NCBI GenBank assembly: GCA_035606355.1
Contig: DATNFO010000015.1
Location: 1 to 64,000 of the forward strand
Source: Sulfopaludibacter sp035606355
Lineage (GTDB): Bacteria; Acidobacteriota; Terriglobia; Bryobacterales; Bryobacteraceae
Length of the DNA stretch: 64,000 nt
Reading direction: 5' to 3'
The position numbers were made by a program, and so were the translations under genes. Of the stretch, positions 16,390 through 25,456 are shown piece by piece (position 1 is the stretch's first letter; each line of letters starts with the position of its first letter). The notes under the pieces were generated by a model that saw only the letters and a program-made list of their open reading frames with translations, did no database searches and had not been told where the DNA came from.

Positions 16390-19300
16390 TCAGAACACTA
16401 GTTTCAGCGAAAGCTGCATGGAGCGCGGGCCGCCGACCTGGTACAGCGGGTTAAAGCCGGAGACCGTTCCGGAGGAGAACAAGCTGTTGTCCAGCATAGC
16501 GGTCGACGTGCCGAACGCGGGGCTGCCGAAATTCAGCGAATTTCCGCTCAGCCCGAAGAACGGCGTGTTCGTGATGTTGAAGACGTCCGCCCGAAACTGT
16601 AGCGCGATGGATTCGCGGATCGGGAACTCGCGGCGCAGCGTGAAATCGAGTTGGCGCCATGCGAACCCGCGAAGAGCATTGCGCGGCATATCGCCCTGAA
16701 CGCCGGGAATGGGTGCAACGAATCCGGCCTTGTTCAGCCCCATTCCACCTGGACACGCGGGGATATGGTAAGCGGCCGCGCAATCGCCTCCATAAAGAAA
16801 GAACGGCTGGCCGGGGACGATGTTGGGCCGCTCCCCGAGGTTCAAGCCAGGCGTGAACTGCGAGAATGTCACGGCGGTATCCGAGATGTTTATAGGCGGC
16901 GCGCTGCGAGCGTGGAACACGGCGTCGGTGCCCCAGTGGCCCAGCAGGGCGCTGAAGAACCGGTTGTGGAAGTGTGACGGCAGGCTATACGTTACCGCGG
17001 TCTGAAACGAGTGGCGGATATCGAAATCGGACGATCCACGTTCATTGGAGACGCTCTCCACTGTATTGTTAGGGACCGTATAAGCGGAGTTGGACCCGGT
17101 ATCGATGGAGTGCGACCAATTGTAGGACGCCATCGCCTGAAAGCCCTTCACGAGCCGTCGCTGATAGAGCGCCTGGAACGAATGGTAATCCGAACTGCCG
17201 TCGTTAGTAATGGCTTCAAAGCCCTGCGGCAAGTCTGCGTTCGGCGGAGCGAAGGCGCGCTGTAGAAAGAGGCCGCGGCCGAGGGCGCCGGCATATGTCA
17301 GCGTGAGGTTCTGGGACTTGCCGAGTTCCTGCTGCAACGCCACGTTCATCTGGTACGTGCGGGGCAGGCGGATGTTCGGATCGGACGAGAGAATGTAGGG
17401 CCATGGCGCCTGATTGGGGTTCGGATTCGCGAGCATGGGATTCTGCTGCGCGGGTGTAGCGGGCACGCTCAAGTTCTTCACCGACGTGGTGGCTCCATTC
17501 AGCGTCGAGTTCTGGTCGAAATCGCCGGTAGTGTCGTAAAAAATGCCGACGCCACCGCGGAGGACGCGGGACCATCCCGGTTTGTCGGAGAGTTGGTAGG
17601 CCACGCCCAGACGCGGCGCGAAGGCGTTCCACTGGTTTTTGTAAATCGGGCTGCCGATCGGCGCAATATCGGTGGCGGCCAGGTTGCTGTAGTTGAGCTG
17701 GGTAAAGGCGAGGTCAGGCACATTGTCCGTGGTGCCGGGCGCGGGATTGTACTCCCAACGGAGCCCGTACGTGAACGTCAATTTCGAAGTGACCTTCCAA
17801 GCGTCTTGCGCGTAGAGACTGAGGTTGTGGTAGAGGGTCACCGTATAGGGGTTGAGGATTGCGGAGTAACTGTTCGCGACTCCGCTGTTCATGGCGGCGG
17901 AAGTGAGGAAGGTGTAGCTCTGCTGGTAAGGCGCGCGTGCCTGCACCGGGGTAAGCCGGCGGAAGTCCACGCCGAACTTCATTTGATGGTTGCCGGAAGT
18001 GAAGCTCAAGCTATCCACGAAGTTGTACTGATCGACGCCGTTGTTGGTCTCCAAACCGTCGCGCCAGGAAGCCGCCGGGCTGTAGGTGATGAAGAAACGC
18101 GTGTTGGCGGGGGTCAGGGCGCCGACGTTTGGAAAAGACAGGTTCGGGAAGACGATGGAATTGCTGGATGTCAAGGGCGCGCCGCCGCCGAAGGAATCGA
18201 GCTGACTGTAGGCGTAACCCGTGGCGCGGCTGAAGTTGAAGCGGGCGTCGTTGACCAGCGTGGGGGAAACGATGTAGACGCCGCCGGCGGTATACGAGGT
18301 CCACCCAGGCTGCGCGACCCACAGCGAAGTGGCGTTGCCCGTGCCGCGCGTGGTGGAAGTGGACGGCGAATCCACAAAGCGGAAGAAGACGTTCGCCTTG
18401 CTGCTGATGTAATAGTCGCTACGGATGCTGTACGAATTCATCGTTACGATGGCCGGGAAGCCCTGGCAGAACGGACTGAGCAGCGGATCGGCGCTAGGCG
18501 GGAGCGCACTTCCGCAGCCGCCCACAGTGGGGAGCGGGTAGGCCTTCAGAAGGGGCTGCACGGCGGCGACGCCGGGTGTCGCTCCCGTGGGGCAGGGGCC
18601 TTCGCCGCGCGCGCAGAGTGACGGCACAAGCTTGAGCAGGGGCGTGGGCTGCGTCAGGCGCACGCCTTCATACGATCCGAAAAAGAAGAGCTTGTTTTTC
18701 CAGATGCGGCCGCCGAGCACTCCACCGAAATCGTTTTGCCGCTCAGGCGGATGAGTAGGTATGCCGGGCTTGGGGTAGAGGCTGTTGAGGAACCAGTCGT
18801 TGGCGTCGAAGATATTGTTGCGGAGGTATTCGAACGCGTCGCCGTGAAACGCGTTGGTGCCGCTGCGGGTAATGATAGAGACCTGTCCGCCGGGCGTGCG
18901 GCCGAATTCCGGAGCGAACGTGGAAGTCTGCACCTTGAATTCCTGCATGGCGTCGAGCGAAACGAGATTGTTGAAACCACCCGAGGCGCTGGGTTGCACG
19001 CCCGAACCATTAGCGCCAGCCAACGCCCCCGCGCCCGCACCAACGCTGACGTTGGCGCTGACTCCGTCCACAGTGAAGTAGTTAGCGTCGGGACGCTGGC
19101 CGTTCATGCTGAACTGTCCCGGGCTGCCCGAAGTGACCGGCGTGATCACGACGCCGGGAGTCAGCGTAATGAGGGATTGAAAGCTGCGCCCATTCAGCGG
19201 CAGATTGGCGATCAATTCGCGCGAGACGACTGTGCCGACGGCGGCCGATTCGGTGTTAATTTGGGTAGCCTCCGCCTGCACCGTGACGGTCTGATCGCTG

Positions 19301-19626
19301 GAGCCGACGGGCAACTCGACATTGTGGCTCATGCGATCCTCCACATGCAGCTCGATGCCTTGCTGCTTGACCTGCTGGAATCCCTGAGCTCGCACCAAGA
19401 GCGTGTAGGAGCCGGGCGGCAGAGCCGAGAAGTTATACACACCGGCGGCATTGGTCACTGTTCGGAGAATATTTCCCGTGGCGATGTTGGTGACCGAGAC
19501 TTCAGCGCCGACGATGACGGCGCCGCTCGGATCGTTGACTCGACCCGAAAGCGCGGCCGTGTCCGTCTGGGCGAAGGCCGCGGTACCGAGCGCCAGCCAC
19601 GCGCAAGCGATGAAAAGAAGTCGCAT
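16390..19626 (-). CDS. Oar-like TonB-dependent outer-membrane receptor with N-terminal carboxypeptidase-regulatory-like domain
   Basis: The 1078-residue protein starts with a signal peptide (MRLLFIACAWLALGTAAFAQ). Next comes a carboxypeptidase-regulatory-like beta-sandwich (about 24-105; LSGRVNDPSGAVIVGAEVSV, GVYNFSALPPGSYTLLV). Then come a plug-like region (ELIANLPLNGRSFQSLITLTPG, NYFTVDGVSANV, GGQVSIITRSGTNAFHG) and a long beta-barrel ending in a terminal Phe. This is the Oar-type receptor expanded in Acidobacteriota, thought to import peptides or oligosaccharides. The start has AGGAGGG at good spacing, and a strong promoter (19659-19687) precedes it. It is divergent from the threonine-synthase-like gene, and the operator-like palindrome at 19802 lies between them. 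Substrate is not predictable from sequence; the peptide-catabolism neighbours suggest a peptide or amino-acid compound. Confidence 0.93.
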   Translation of the reverse strand: MRLLFIACAWLALGTAAFAQTDTAALSGRVNDPSGAVIVGAEVSVTNIATGNILRTVTNAAGVYNFSALPPGSYTLLVRAQGFQQVKQQGIELHVEDRMSHNVELPVGSSDQTVTVQAEATQINTESAAVGTVVSRELIANLPLNGRSFQSLITLTPGVVITPVTSGSPGQFSMNGQRPDANYFTVDGVSANVSVGAGAGALAGANGSGVQPSASGGFNNLVSLDAMQEFKVQTSTFAPEFGRTPGGQVSIITRSGTNAFHGDAFEYLRNNIFDANDWFLNSLYPKPGIPTHPPERQNDFGGVLGGRIWKNKLFFFGSYEGVRLTQPTPLLKLVPSLCARGEGPCPTGATPGVAAVQPLLKAYPLPTVGGCGSALPPSADPLLSPFCQGFPAIVTMNSYSIRSDYYISSKANVFFRFVDSPSTSTTRGTGNATSLWVAQPGWTSYTAGGVYIVSPTLVNDARFNFSRATGYAYSQLDSFGGGAPLTSSNSIVFPNLSFPNVGALTPANTRFFITYSPAASWRDGLETNNGVDQYNFVDSLSFTSGNHQMKFGVDFRRLTPVQARAPYQQSYTFLTSAAMNSGVANSYSAILNPYTVTLYHNLSLYAQDAWKVTSKLTFTYGLRWEYNPAPGTTDNVPDLAFTQLNYSNLAATDIAPIGSPIYKNQWNAFAPRLGVAYQLSDKPGWSRVLRGGVGIFYDTTGDFDQNSTLNGATTSVKNLSVPATPAQQNPMLANPNPNQAPWPYILSSDPNIRLPRTYQMNVALQQELGKSQNLTLTYAGALGRGLFLQRAFAPPNADLPQGFEAITNDGSSDYHSFQALYQRRLVKGFQAMASYNWSHSIDTGSNSAYTVPNNTVESVSNERGSSDFDIRHSFQTAVTYSLPSHFHNRFFSALLGHWGTDAVFHARSAPPINISDTAVTFSQFTPGLNLGERPNIVPGQPFFLYGGDCAAAYHIPACPGGMGLNKAGFVAPIPGVQGDMPRNALRGFAWRQLDFTLRREFPIRESIALQFRADVFNITNTPFFGLSGNSLNFGSPAFGTSTAMLDNSLFSSGTVSGFNPLYQVGGPRSMQLSLKLVF

Positions 19627-19658
19627 ACAACCCTCCTGGAAATACGCCGATTGGCTGT

Positions 19659-19687
19659 ATAGTATGCCCGAAACAGGTATTCGTCAA
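19659..19687 (-). promoter_or_regulatory. Sigma-70-type promoter of the TonB receptor gene
   Basis: On the minus strand TTGACG (19687-19682) and TACTAT (19664-19659) are separated by exactly 17 bases. The predicted start point lies about 30 bases before the ATG at 19626, with AGGAGGG in the leader. Confidence 0.7.
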
Positions 19688-19801
19688 ATCAGTAATTTCA
19701 CATTAGATTCATCGTTTTTAACGATGCGTGGAAACGCACCATCCGCGCGCGGGCCGGCTGCGGCGGTGCGACAGTCAGGCGCCGCTCGGGAGGGCCCGGT
19801 C

Positions 19802-19816
19802 ATCGGTATTTCCGAT
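19802..19816. promoter_or_regulatory. Operator-like palindrome (ATCGGTA-type), site 1
   Basis: ATCGGTATTTCCGAT: the left arm ATCGGTA matches the right arm inverted at 6 of 7 positions. The same 15-base pattern recurs at 28408 and 42136. Its centre lies about 66 bases upstream of the start point predicted from the promoter at 19840-19868, the usual position of a LysR-type recognition site. Confidence 0.6.
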
Positions 19817-19839
19817 AAAGGTCGAGTCTGATTCTCTAT

Positions 19840-19868
19840 TTGACCGCTACAGCGGTACACGTTACGAT
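19840..19868 (+). promoter_or_regulatory. Promoter of the threonine-synthase-like gene
   Basis: TTGACC (19840-19845) and TACGAT (19863-19868) are separated by 17 bases. The ATG at 19896 follows with CGGGAG as ribosome-binding site. The palindrome at 19802-19816 sits just upstream. Confidence 0.6.
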
Positions 19869-19895
19869 GGTCCCCGAACGCACTCGGGAGACCAT

Positions 19896-21035
19896 ATGCT
19901 TTACTGTGCAAGATGCGCCGCGACATACCCTCGGTCTGAGGCCCGCTGGCGATGCGAGTGCGGCGGCTACCTGCTCCTGGCCCAGAACGACATGTTTCGC
20001 CCTGAGTCCGTAGCCGGCCGCCCGCCGACGATCTGGCGGTATCGCGAGGCTCTTGGCATCGCCGAAGAAGCGTCGGCAATCACGCTTGGCGAAGGCATGA
20101 CACCCCTGGTCGATACGCGCCTGGGGCGCCAGAGGGTCGGACTGAAGGTCGATTACCTTTGCCCCACCGGCTCATATAAGGACCGGGGCAGTTCGGTCAT
20201 GCTGACCCAGCTGAAGGCGTGGGGCCTGCCGCGGATCATCGAAGATTCGTCGGGGAACGCAGGCGCCTCGATCGCAGCGTATGCCGCGCTGGCCGGAATT
20301 TCGTCGGACATCTACGTGCCTGGGTTGACGTCCGCTGGGAAAGCAGCGCAGATCGAGATGTATGGAGCCAGCCTGGTGAAGGTTCCGGGGACGCGCGAGG
20401 ACACGTCGCGGGCGGCTTTAGTTGCGGCCCAACATCATTTCTATGCCAGCCACAACTGGAGTCCGTGGTTCCTCATTGGTATGAAGACTGCAGCCTATGA
20501 GATTGCCGAACAGATGGGCTGGCGCGTGCCGGACTGGGTGGTCACGCCCGCCGGCGGCGGCGGCTTACTTTGCGGGTTGTACCTGGGGTTCGGCGACCTC
20601 TTGCGCGCGGGCATTACGCAATCCATTCCGCGACTCGTCGCCGTGCAGGCGAACGCGTGCGACCCGATTTACCGTGCCTGGGAGTCAGGACTGCCAGATG
20701 TTCCCGCCGTGACGAAGGGCATAACAGCAGCCGAAGGCATCTCCGTCGCGCAACCCGTACGCGGCCCGATGATCCTCCAGGCGATCCGCGAGAGTGGAGG
20801 CATGGGGGCCACTGTAACCGACGAGGAGATCTGGGAGACGCTGCCGGTGTTAGGCGGGCAAGGTCTCTACGTGGAGCCGACAGCGGCGGCCGCTCCGGCG
20901 GCGTTCCAGCGCCTCTGCCGCGAGGGCATCATCCCGACTGACGCTTACACGGTCGTGATGCTGACGGGCAGCGGGTTGAAGGCCACAGACAAAATTGTGG
21001 AGCATTTCGCCGCTCACGACACGGCTTTGGTTTAG
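19896..21035 (+). CDS. thrC: Threonine synthase-like PLP enzyme
   Basis: The 379-residue protein begins with a small zinc ribbon (Cys4, Cys7, Cys20, Cys22; CARCAATYPRSEARWRCECGG). The fold-type II PLP core follows, with GEGMTPLV, the PLP lysine in CPTGSYKDRG (Lys95) and the phosphate-binding loop TPAGGGGLLCGLYLG. Threonine synthase converts O-phosphohomoserine to threonine. No thrA or thrB lies near, and the gene sits in a catabolic block, so a different beta/gamma-replacement reaction is possible. I chose the ATG at 19896 because CGGGAG precedes it; the frame is open from 19728, but the upstream codons look non-coding. The palindrome at 19802 suggests control by the LysR regulator at 27474. 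Confidence 0.88.
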   Translation: MLYCARCAATYPRSEARWRCECGGYLLLAQNDMFRPESVAGRPPTIWRYREALGIAEEASAITLGEGMTPLVDTRLGRQRVGLKVDYLCPTGSYKDRGSSVMLTQLKAWGLPRIIEDSSGNAGASIAAYAALAGISSDIYVPGLTSAGKAAQIEMYGASLVKVPGTREDTSRAALVAAQHHFYASHNWSPWFLIGMKTAAYEIAEQMGWRVPDWVVTPAGGGGLLCGLYLGFGDLLRAGITQSIPRLVAVQANACDPIYRAWESGLPDVPAVTKGITAAEGISVAQPVRGPMILQAIRESGGMGATVTDEEIWETLPVLGGQGLYVEPTAAAAPAAFQRLCREGIIPTDAYTVVMLTGSGLKATDKIVEHFAAHDTALV

Positions 21036-21068
21036 CCCAGCCGGGGCGATTCGCAGACGACCAGCGCT

Positions 21069-24062
21069 CTACTTGATTGCCGGCAGCTTTTCTGCCGCAA
21101 GGCGAGCGTTTAGCGTTGGAAGATCTGTGGTAAGCGCCTGCTGCAGCCTTCCCACGATTTGGTTCAGTTTATTCTTCAGTTCCGTGAAGACTGCGTAGTC
21201 CTGATCGGTAGGGGCGTATTCGCCGGTATCGACGATTCTCTGTAACACCGCCAGTTGATTATTCAACTTGATCGGGTAATTCAATGTATCCCGAGGACTT
21301 CGGTTTTTTACCTGATACAAGTCCGACTCGATCTCGTCCAGCTTGGCTTTGAATGCCTGCGCCGCATTTGCAACGGCAGGTTTGCCGGACTTCAACGCGG
21401 TTTGCAACTGGGCATCGAGCGCGCGAATCCGCAGCACGGCCTCGTGGTCGCGGCTGAGCTCATCGCGAACCTGCATCGCCAGTTCGAACTGCTTCCGCAA
21501 GTCCGCGTCCGTGACGGTCAGGCGCGGATCGCGCTCAACGGTCAACGGCTGCGATTTGGCAAGTCCGCCCGCCGTCAGGCGTACGGTGTAATTGCCGGGC
21601 GGCGCATACGGACCTTCTCCGGGAACCGCGTATCGCAGCACGATCCCAGGGAACGTCACCGATCCCGGATAACGCAAATCCCACTCGAAGCGGTTGCTGC
21701 CCTTTCGCGCCGGGGCATCGAACCTGCGCACCAGTTGGCCTTGTGCGTCAAGAATTTCGATCGTTGTTTTGTCACCGGCGCCGGCCAGGTAATAATCGAT
21801 CGTCGCCGGGCGAAGCGGCCGCACGGCGGGCTGCGGTTTGAAGAGCCATGCCGGCGAACTCGTCACTTCCGGCGAAAGCTGCCGCAGCACGTCGAGGTCG
21901 TCCAGCACATAAAAGGACCGGCCGTGTGTGGCAATCACCAGGTCGTGCTTCTCGACCGCGATGTCCGCGACCTGCGTGTCCGGCAAGTTGAGCGCCAGCG
22001 ACTTCCAATTGCCGCCGTCGTCCAGCGAATAGTAGATGCCGTGCTCGGTTCCCAGGTACAGCAGCCCCTTGCGAACGGTGTCCTCGCGAATAGCCTGCGC
22101 GAAATCGTTATGCGGTATGCCGCTCACGATAGATGTCCAGGTGGCGCCGTAATCGTGTGTTTTATAAACGTACGGAGCGCGGTCGTCCAACTGATTACGC
22201 CGGGCCGCGATGTAGGCCGCCGCAGGGTCGGACGTGGAGGCTTCGATCAGGCTGACGCGCGTGAACTCCCGCATCGCGGGCGGAGTCACGCTATGCCATG
22301 TCTTTCCGCCGTCACGGGTGAGGTAGACCACGCCATCATCCGATCCCGTCCAGATGGTGTTTGCGTCGAAATGTGATGGCGCAATGGAGAAGATGGTCCC
22401 GTAAATCTCAGGCCCATTTTGATCCTTGGTGATGGGACCGCCGGAATCGCCCAGCGTTTTGGGGTCGTTTCGCGTCAGGTCGCCGCTGATCGGCTGCCAC
22501 GATTGACCCTGGTTCGTTGTCTTCCACAGCCGCTGCGAAGACGTATAGAGCGCGTGCGGATCCACCGGTGAAAAGACAATGGGGAACGTCCATTGCCAGC
22601 GGTCCTTCAACGCGCTGGCCGGCATGCCCGAGAAAAAGAATGGGTATACAGTGACGGAGCGGGTCTCGCCCGTGCGACGGTCGTAGCGAGTGATCAAACC
22701 GGCCTGGTCGCCGCCATAAAACAAATCGGCGTTGCGCGGATCGGCGGCGATGTATCCAGCCTCTCCGCCGGCGACCGAATAGAACCAGTTACCCGGCGCG
22801 GCCGCCGGATTCCGCAAGTTGCGATCGTCCTGGCTGGGCACGCATGCCGTTCCGTCGTCCTGCTGCGATCCGCAGACATGGTAGGGAATGTCGATTGTGG
22901 TCACAACGTGATAGAACTGGCCTGTCGGATATTGCTCTAGCGTCCACGTTTTGCCACCGTCCACAGAGACCGAGGCTCCACCGTCGTCGCTGGCGATCAT
23001 GCGGCGGGAGTCGTTGGGCGCGATCCAGAGATCGTGATGATCGGGGTGCGCGGTGTGCATCAACTGAAATGTTTTGCCACCATCGTCGGAGCGATAGAAC
23101 TCCACGTTCATGGCGTAGAGGGTGTCGCGCCGGTTGGGGTCTGCGGCGATGCGCGAGAAATAGAAGGCGCGCTGGCGGATGGCGCGATCGGAAGTCATCA
23201 GGGTCCAGGTGGCGCCGGCGTCGTTCGATTGAAACAGCCCGCCGTCATCGGCTTCCACCATCGCGTAGACGCGGTTGGAATCGGCCGCTGAAATGGCAAC
23301 ATTGATCTTGCCGAGAATTCCCTTCGGCATGCCGGGATTGCGGCTGATTTCGGTCCAAGTGTCGCCGCCATCCGCGGATTTGAACAGGCCGCTTCCGGGT
23401 CCGCCGCTGGAAAGCGCCCAGGGCGAACGGTAGACGTCCCAAATGGAAGCAAACAGCACGCGCGCATTGTGCGGGTCCATGCTCAGATCGATTGCGCCGG
23501 AGTGATCATTGCGGAACAGGATGCGCTTCCACGTCGCGCCGCCGTCGGTTGAGCGAAAAACACCCCGTTCGGGGTTCGGCCCAAAAGGGTGGCCCAATGC
23601 CGCCACGTACACCAGATCGGGGTTTTGGGGGTCGATCCGGATGCGCGAAATTGCCTGCGTATCCGCGAGGCCGACGTGCTTCCATGTTTTGCCGGCATCG
23701 GTGGACTTGTAAACGCCGTCACCCTGCATGACGCTGCTGCGGAGCTCCGTTTCACCCATACCGATATAGACGACATCGGGATTGGACTCGGAGACCGCGA
23801 CGGCTCCCACGCTGGATGAGTGGACCTGCCCGTCGGTGACGGGAAACCAGGTCGTGCCGCCGTTCACCGTCTTCCACAGTCCGCCGCCGGTCGCACCGAA
23901 ATAGTATTCAAAAGGGCGTCGCGACGATCCGGCGCACGCCTGGGAGCGGCCTCCGCGATTGGGGCCGATGTTGCGCCACTTCAACGCACCGAGATCTGGA
24001 ATCTCCTGGGCGCCGGACATCAGCATCGCGAGAGCCAGTCCGGCGGCAATATGTCTCAACAT
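21069..24062 (-). CDS. Exported sortilin/BNR-repeat beta-propeller protein (glycosyl hydrolase BNR-like)
   Basis: A 997-residue protein with signal peptide MLRHIAAGLALAMLMSGAQ. Most of it is a series of BNR/Asp-box blades of the sortilin/VPS10 type, with repeated S/T-D-G-G-x-T-W motifs (STDAGKTWKHVG, STDGGATWKRIL, SADGGDTWTEIS, TRDGGKTWHSVT, SLDDGGNWKSLA). After about residue 720 comes a FlgD-like Ig sandwich (IEILDAQGQLVRRFDAPARK, FEWDLRYPG). A helical C-terminal tail with many charged residues follows (ELAMQVRDELSRDHEAVLRI). Proteins of this build are very common in Acidobacteriota and Bacteroidota next to peptidases and TonB receptors; their function is not established. It is divergent from the amidohydrolase-peptidase pair at 24224. 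Confidence 0.85.
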   Translation of the reverse strand: MLRHIAAGLALAMLMSGAQEIPDLGALKWRNIGPNRGGRSQACAGSSRRPFEYYFGATGGGLWKTVNGGTTWFPVTDGQVHSSSVGAVAVSESNPDVVYIGMGETELRSSVMQGDGVYKSTDAGKTWKHVGLADTQAISRIRIDPQNPDLVYVAALGHPFGPNPERGVFRSTDGGATWKRILFRNDHSGAIDLSMDPHNARVLFASIWDVYRSPWALSSGGPGSGLFKSADGGDTWTEISRNPGMPKGILGKINVAISAADSNRVYAMVEADDGGLFQSNDAGATWTLMTSDRAIRQRAFYFSRIAADPNRRDTLYAMNVEFYRSDDGGKTFQLMHTAHPDHHDLWIAPNDSRRMIASDDGGASVSVDGGKTWTLEQYPTGQFYHVVTTIDIPYHVCGSQQDDGTACVPSQDDRNLRNPAAAPGNWFYSVAGGEAGYIAADPRNADLFYGGDQAGLITRYDRRTGETRSVTVYPFFFSGMPASALKDRWQWTFPIVFSPVDPHALYTSSQRLWKTTNQGQSWQPISGDLTRNDPKTLGDSGGPITKDQNGPEIYGTIFSIAPSHFDANTIWTGSDDGVVYLTRDGGKTWHSVTPPAMREFTRVSLIEASTSDPAAAYIAARRNQLDDRAPYVYKTHDYGATWTSIVSGIPHNDFAQAIREDTVRKGLLYLGTEHGIYYSLDDGGNWKSLALNLPDTQVADIAVEKHDLVIATHGRSFYVLDDLDVLRQLSPEVTSSPAWLFKPQPAVRPLRPATIDYYLAGAGDKTTIEILDAQGQLVRRFDAPARKGSNRFEWDLRYPGSVTFPGIVLRYAVPGEGPYAPPGNYTVRLTAGGLAKSQPLTVERDPRLTVTDADLRKQFELAMQVRDELSRDHEAVLRIRALDAQLQTALKSGKPAVANAAQAFKAKLDEIESDLYQVKNRSPRDTLNYPIKLNNQLAVLQRIVDTGEYAPTDQDYAVFTELKNKLNQIVGRLQQALTTDLPTLNARLAAEKLPAIK

Positions 24063-24141
24063 GGCAGCCTGCTTCCACCGCCAGTATTCACATGGCGCCT
24101 TTGCGCTGTCAAATCGAAATGCCCCGGTTGACGATATCGTT

Positions 24142-24175
24142 AAATCCGATTAGTCCGAGCTCGGAATATCGATTT
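24142..24175. promoter_or_regulatory. Imperfect palindrome between divergent genes
   Basis: The core TCCGAGCTCGGA (24154-24165) is a perfect 12-base palindrome. It is flanked by AAATC on the left and GATTT on the right, extending the symmetry with one indel. It lies in the only intergenic space between two divergent genes and is about 50 bp upstream of the predicted start point of the amidohydrolase operon. It is different from the ATCGGTA palindrome. Confidence 0.45.
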
Positions 24176-24203
24176 GTGTTCGCTTTCCAGTTCTCCGTAC
24201 AAT
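24174..24203 (+). promoter_or_regulatory. Probable promoter of the amidohydrolase-S9 peptidase operon
   Basis: TTGTGT (24174-24179) and TACAAT (24198-24203) with an 18-base spacer, 20 bases before the ATG at 24224. The -35 box is weak, which would fit activation by a protein bound at the palindrome just upstream. Confidence 0.4.
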
Positions 24204-24223
24204 GTCGGTTTGGCGAGCGACCC

Positions 24224-25456
24224 ATGTTGATTGTGAATGCGAATCTGGTAGACGTTGCGGCTGGAGCCGTTCGCGAAAAGGCCGCGGTTCTGATCCGCGA
24301 TGGACGGATTGAGGATACCGGCCGGTCGTTACCGAATACCGGGGAAAACGAAATCGACGCCGCCGGCGCATATGTCTGTCCGGGACTTATCGACGGCCAC
24401 GTTCACCTGTTTCTCAACGCAGGGTCGTCGCCGGGAACTGCATTCCTCTCCTCCGATGACGAGGCTTTGATGCGAACGGCGGAAACTAACGCAGCACTGG
24501 CGCTCCGCTCTGGAATCACCACCGTGAGGGACTGCGGCGGACCAGCGCAACTCGTATTCCGCTTCGCCGAGATGGTGCGGCGCGGAGAATTGCCCGGGCC
24601 CCGCATCCTTGCGGCAGGTTCTCCGTTGACTAGGCCGAAAGGCCACTGCCACTTCTTCGGAGTCGAGGTGGCCAGCCCCGAAGATGCGAGGCGCGCGGTG
24701 GACCGCCAGGTCGCCATGGGAGCGGCGCTGATCAAGTTGATGGCTTCCGGCGGGGGCTTGACGCCCGGCACGGACCCAGCGGAAGCCGACCTGGCGCCGG
24801 CCGTCATGCGGGAGGCCGTCGCGGCCGCCCACTCCAGTGGCGTGCATGTCTGTGCCCACTGCCACGCGGCGGAGAGCATCTCGCGCGCGCTTGACGCCGG
24901 TGTAGATACGATCGAGCACGCGAGTTTTGTCCGGCCAAAGGGACCGCCAGAGTTTCAACCGGAGCTCGCAAGGCGAATGAAGGATCAGGGCGTTGCCGTC
25001 GGGCCGACAGCTATCTCTGGGGTGCGAATCGCGCAGGCAATTCGCAACGGCGGGCTGCAAAACGGCCGCGACCGCGACGCCGTGCTACGGCTGGAATCGC
25101 GCCGCCGGCACACGGCGTACTTTTTAGAAGCCGGCGTCAATATTCTCGCGGGGTCCGATTGCGGGGTCGCCAACACGCCCTTCAATTCGCTGGTCGACGA
25201 ACTCGACGAATATGTCAATGCCGGAATGAGTCCGGTAGCGGCTCTCCGTAGCGCGACCAGCGATAGCGCACGATATCTCAATCAGCCTTGGCTGGGAAGC
25301 ATCGAGGCCGGATTCGCTGCCGACCTGTTGTTCCTTTCCGGGAATCCGCTAAAAAGTCTGGAGCCCCTCCGGGCGCCGCTCGTGGTTATAAAAGAAGGAG
25401 TTGTGACGTGCGACTTTCGACCTGCATCGTTGGGTTTATCGCAACCATTGCGTTGA
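24224..25456 (+). CDS. Amidohydrolase-superfamily enzyme (imidazolonepropionase/prolidase-like)
   Basis: A 410-residue cytoplasmic-looking hydrolase. The metal-site motifs are all present: DGHVHL (His59, His61), the bridging-lysine region ALIKLMASGGG, CAHCHA, IEHAS and AGSDCG. The small beta-sandwich that flanks the barrel is seen at both ends (MLIVNANLVDVAAGAVREKA; AADLLFLSGNPL). Enzymes of this subgroup cleave cyclic amides or Xaa-Pro dipeptides. The downstream S9 peptidase gene overlaps its 3' end by 49 bp and has its own AAGGAG, so the two are co-expressed. This points to a role in peptide breakdown. The frame extends upstream to 24092, but the ATG at 24224 matches the family start. Confidence 0.87.
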   Translation: MLIVNANLVDVAAGAVREKAAVLIRDGRIEDTGRSLPNTGENEIDAAGAYVCPGLIDGHVHLFLNAGSSPGTAFLSSDDEALMRTAETNAALALRSGITTVRDCGGPAQLVFRFAEMVRRGELPGPRILAAGSPLTRPKGHCHFFGVEVASPEDARRAVDRQVAMGAALIKLMASGGGLTPGTDPAEADLAPAVMREAVAAAHSSGVHVCAHCHAAESISRALDAGVDTIEHASFVRPKGPPEFQPELARRMKDQGVAVGPTAISGVRIAQAIRNGGLQNGRDRDAVLRLESRRRHTAYFLEAGVNILAGSDCGVANTPFNSLVDELDEYVNAGMSPVAALRSATSDSARYLNQPWLGSIEAGFAADLLFLSGNPLKSLEPLRAPLVVIKEGVVTCDFRPASLGLSQPLR

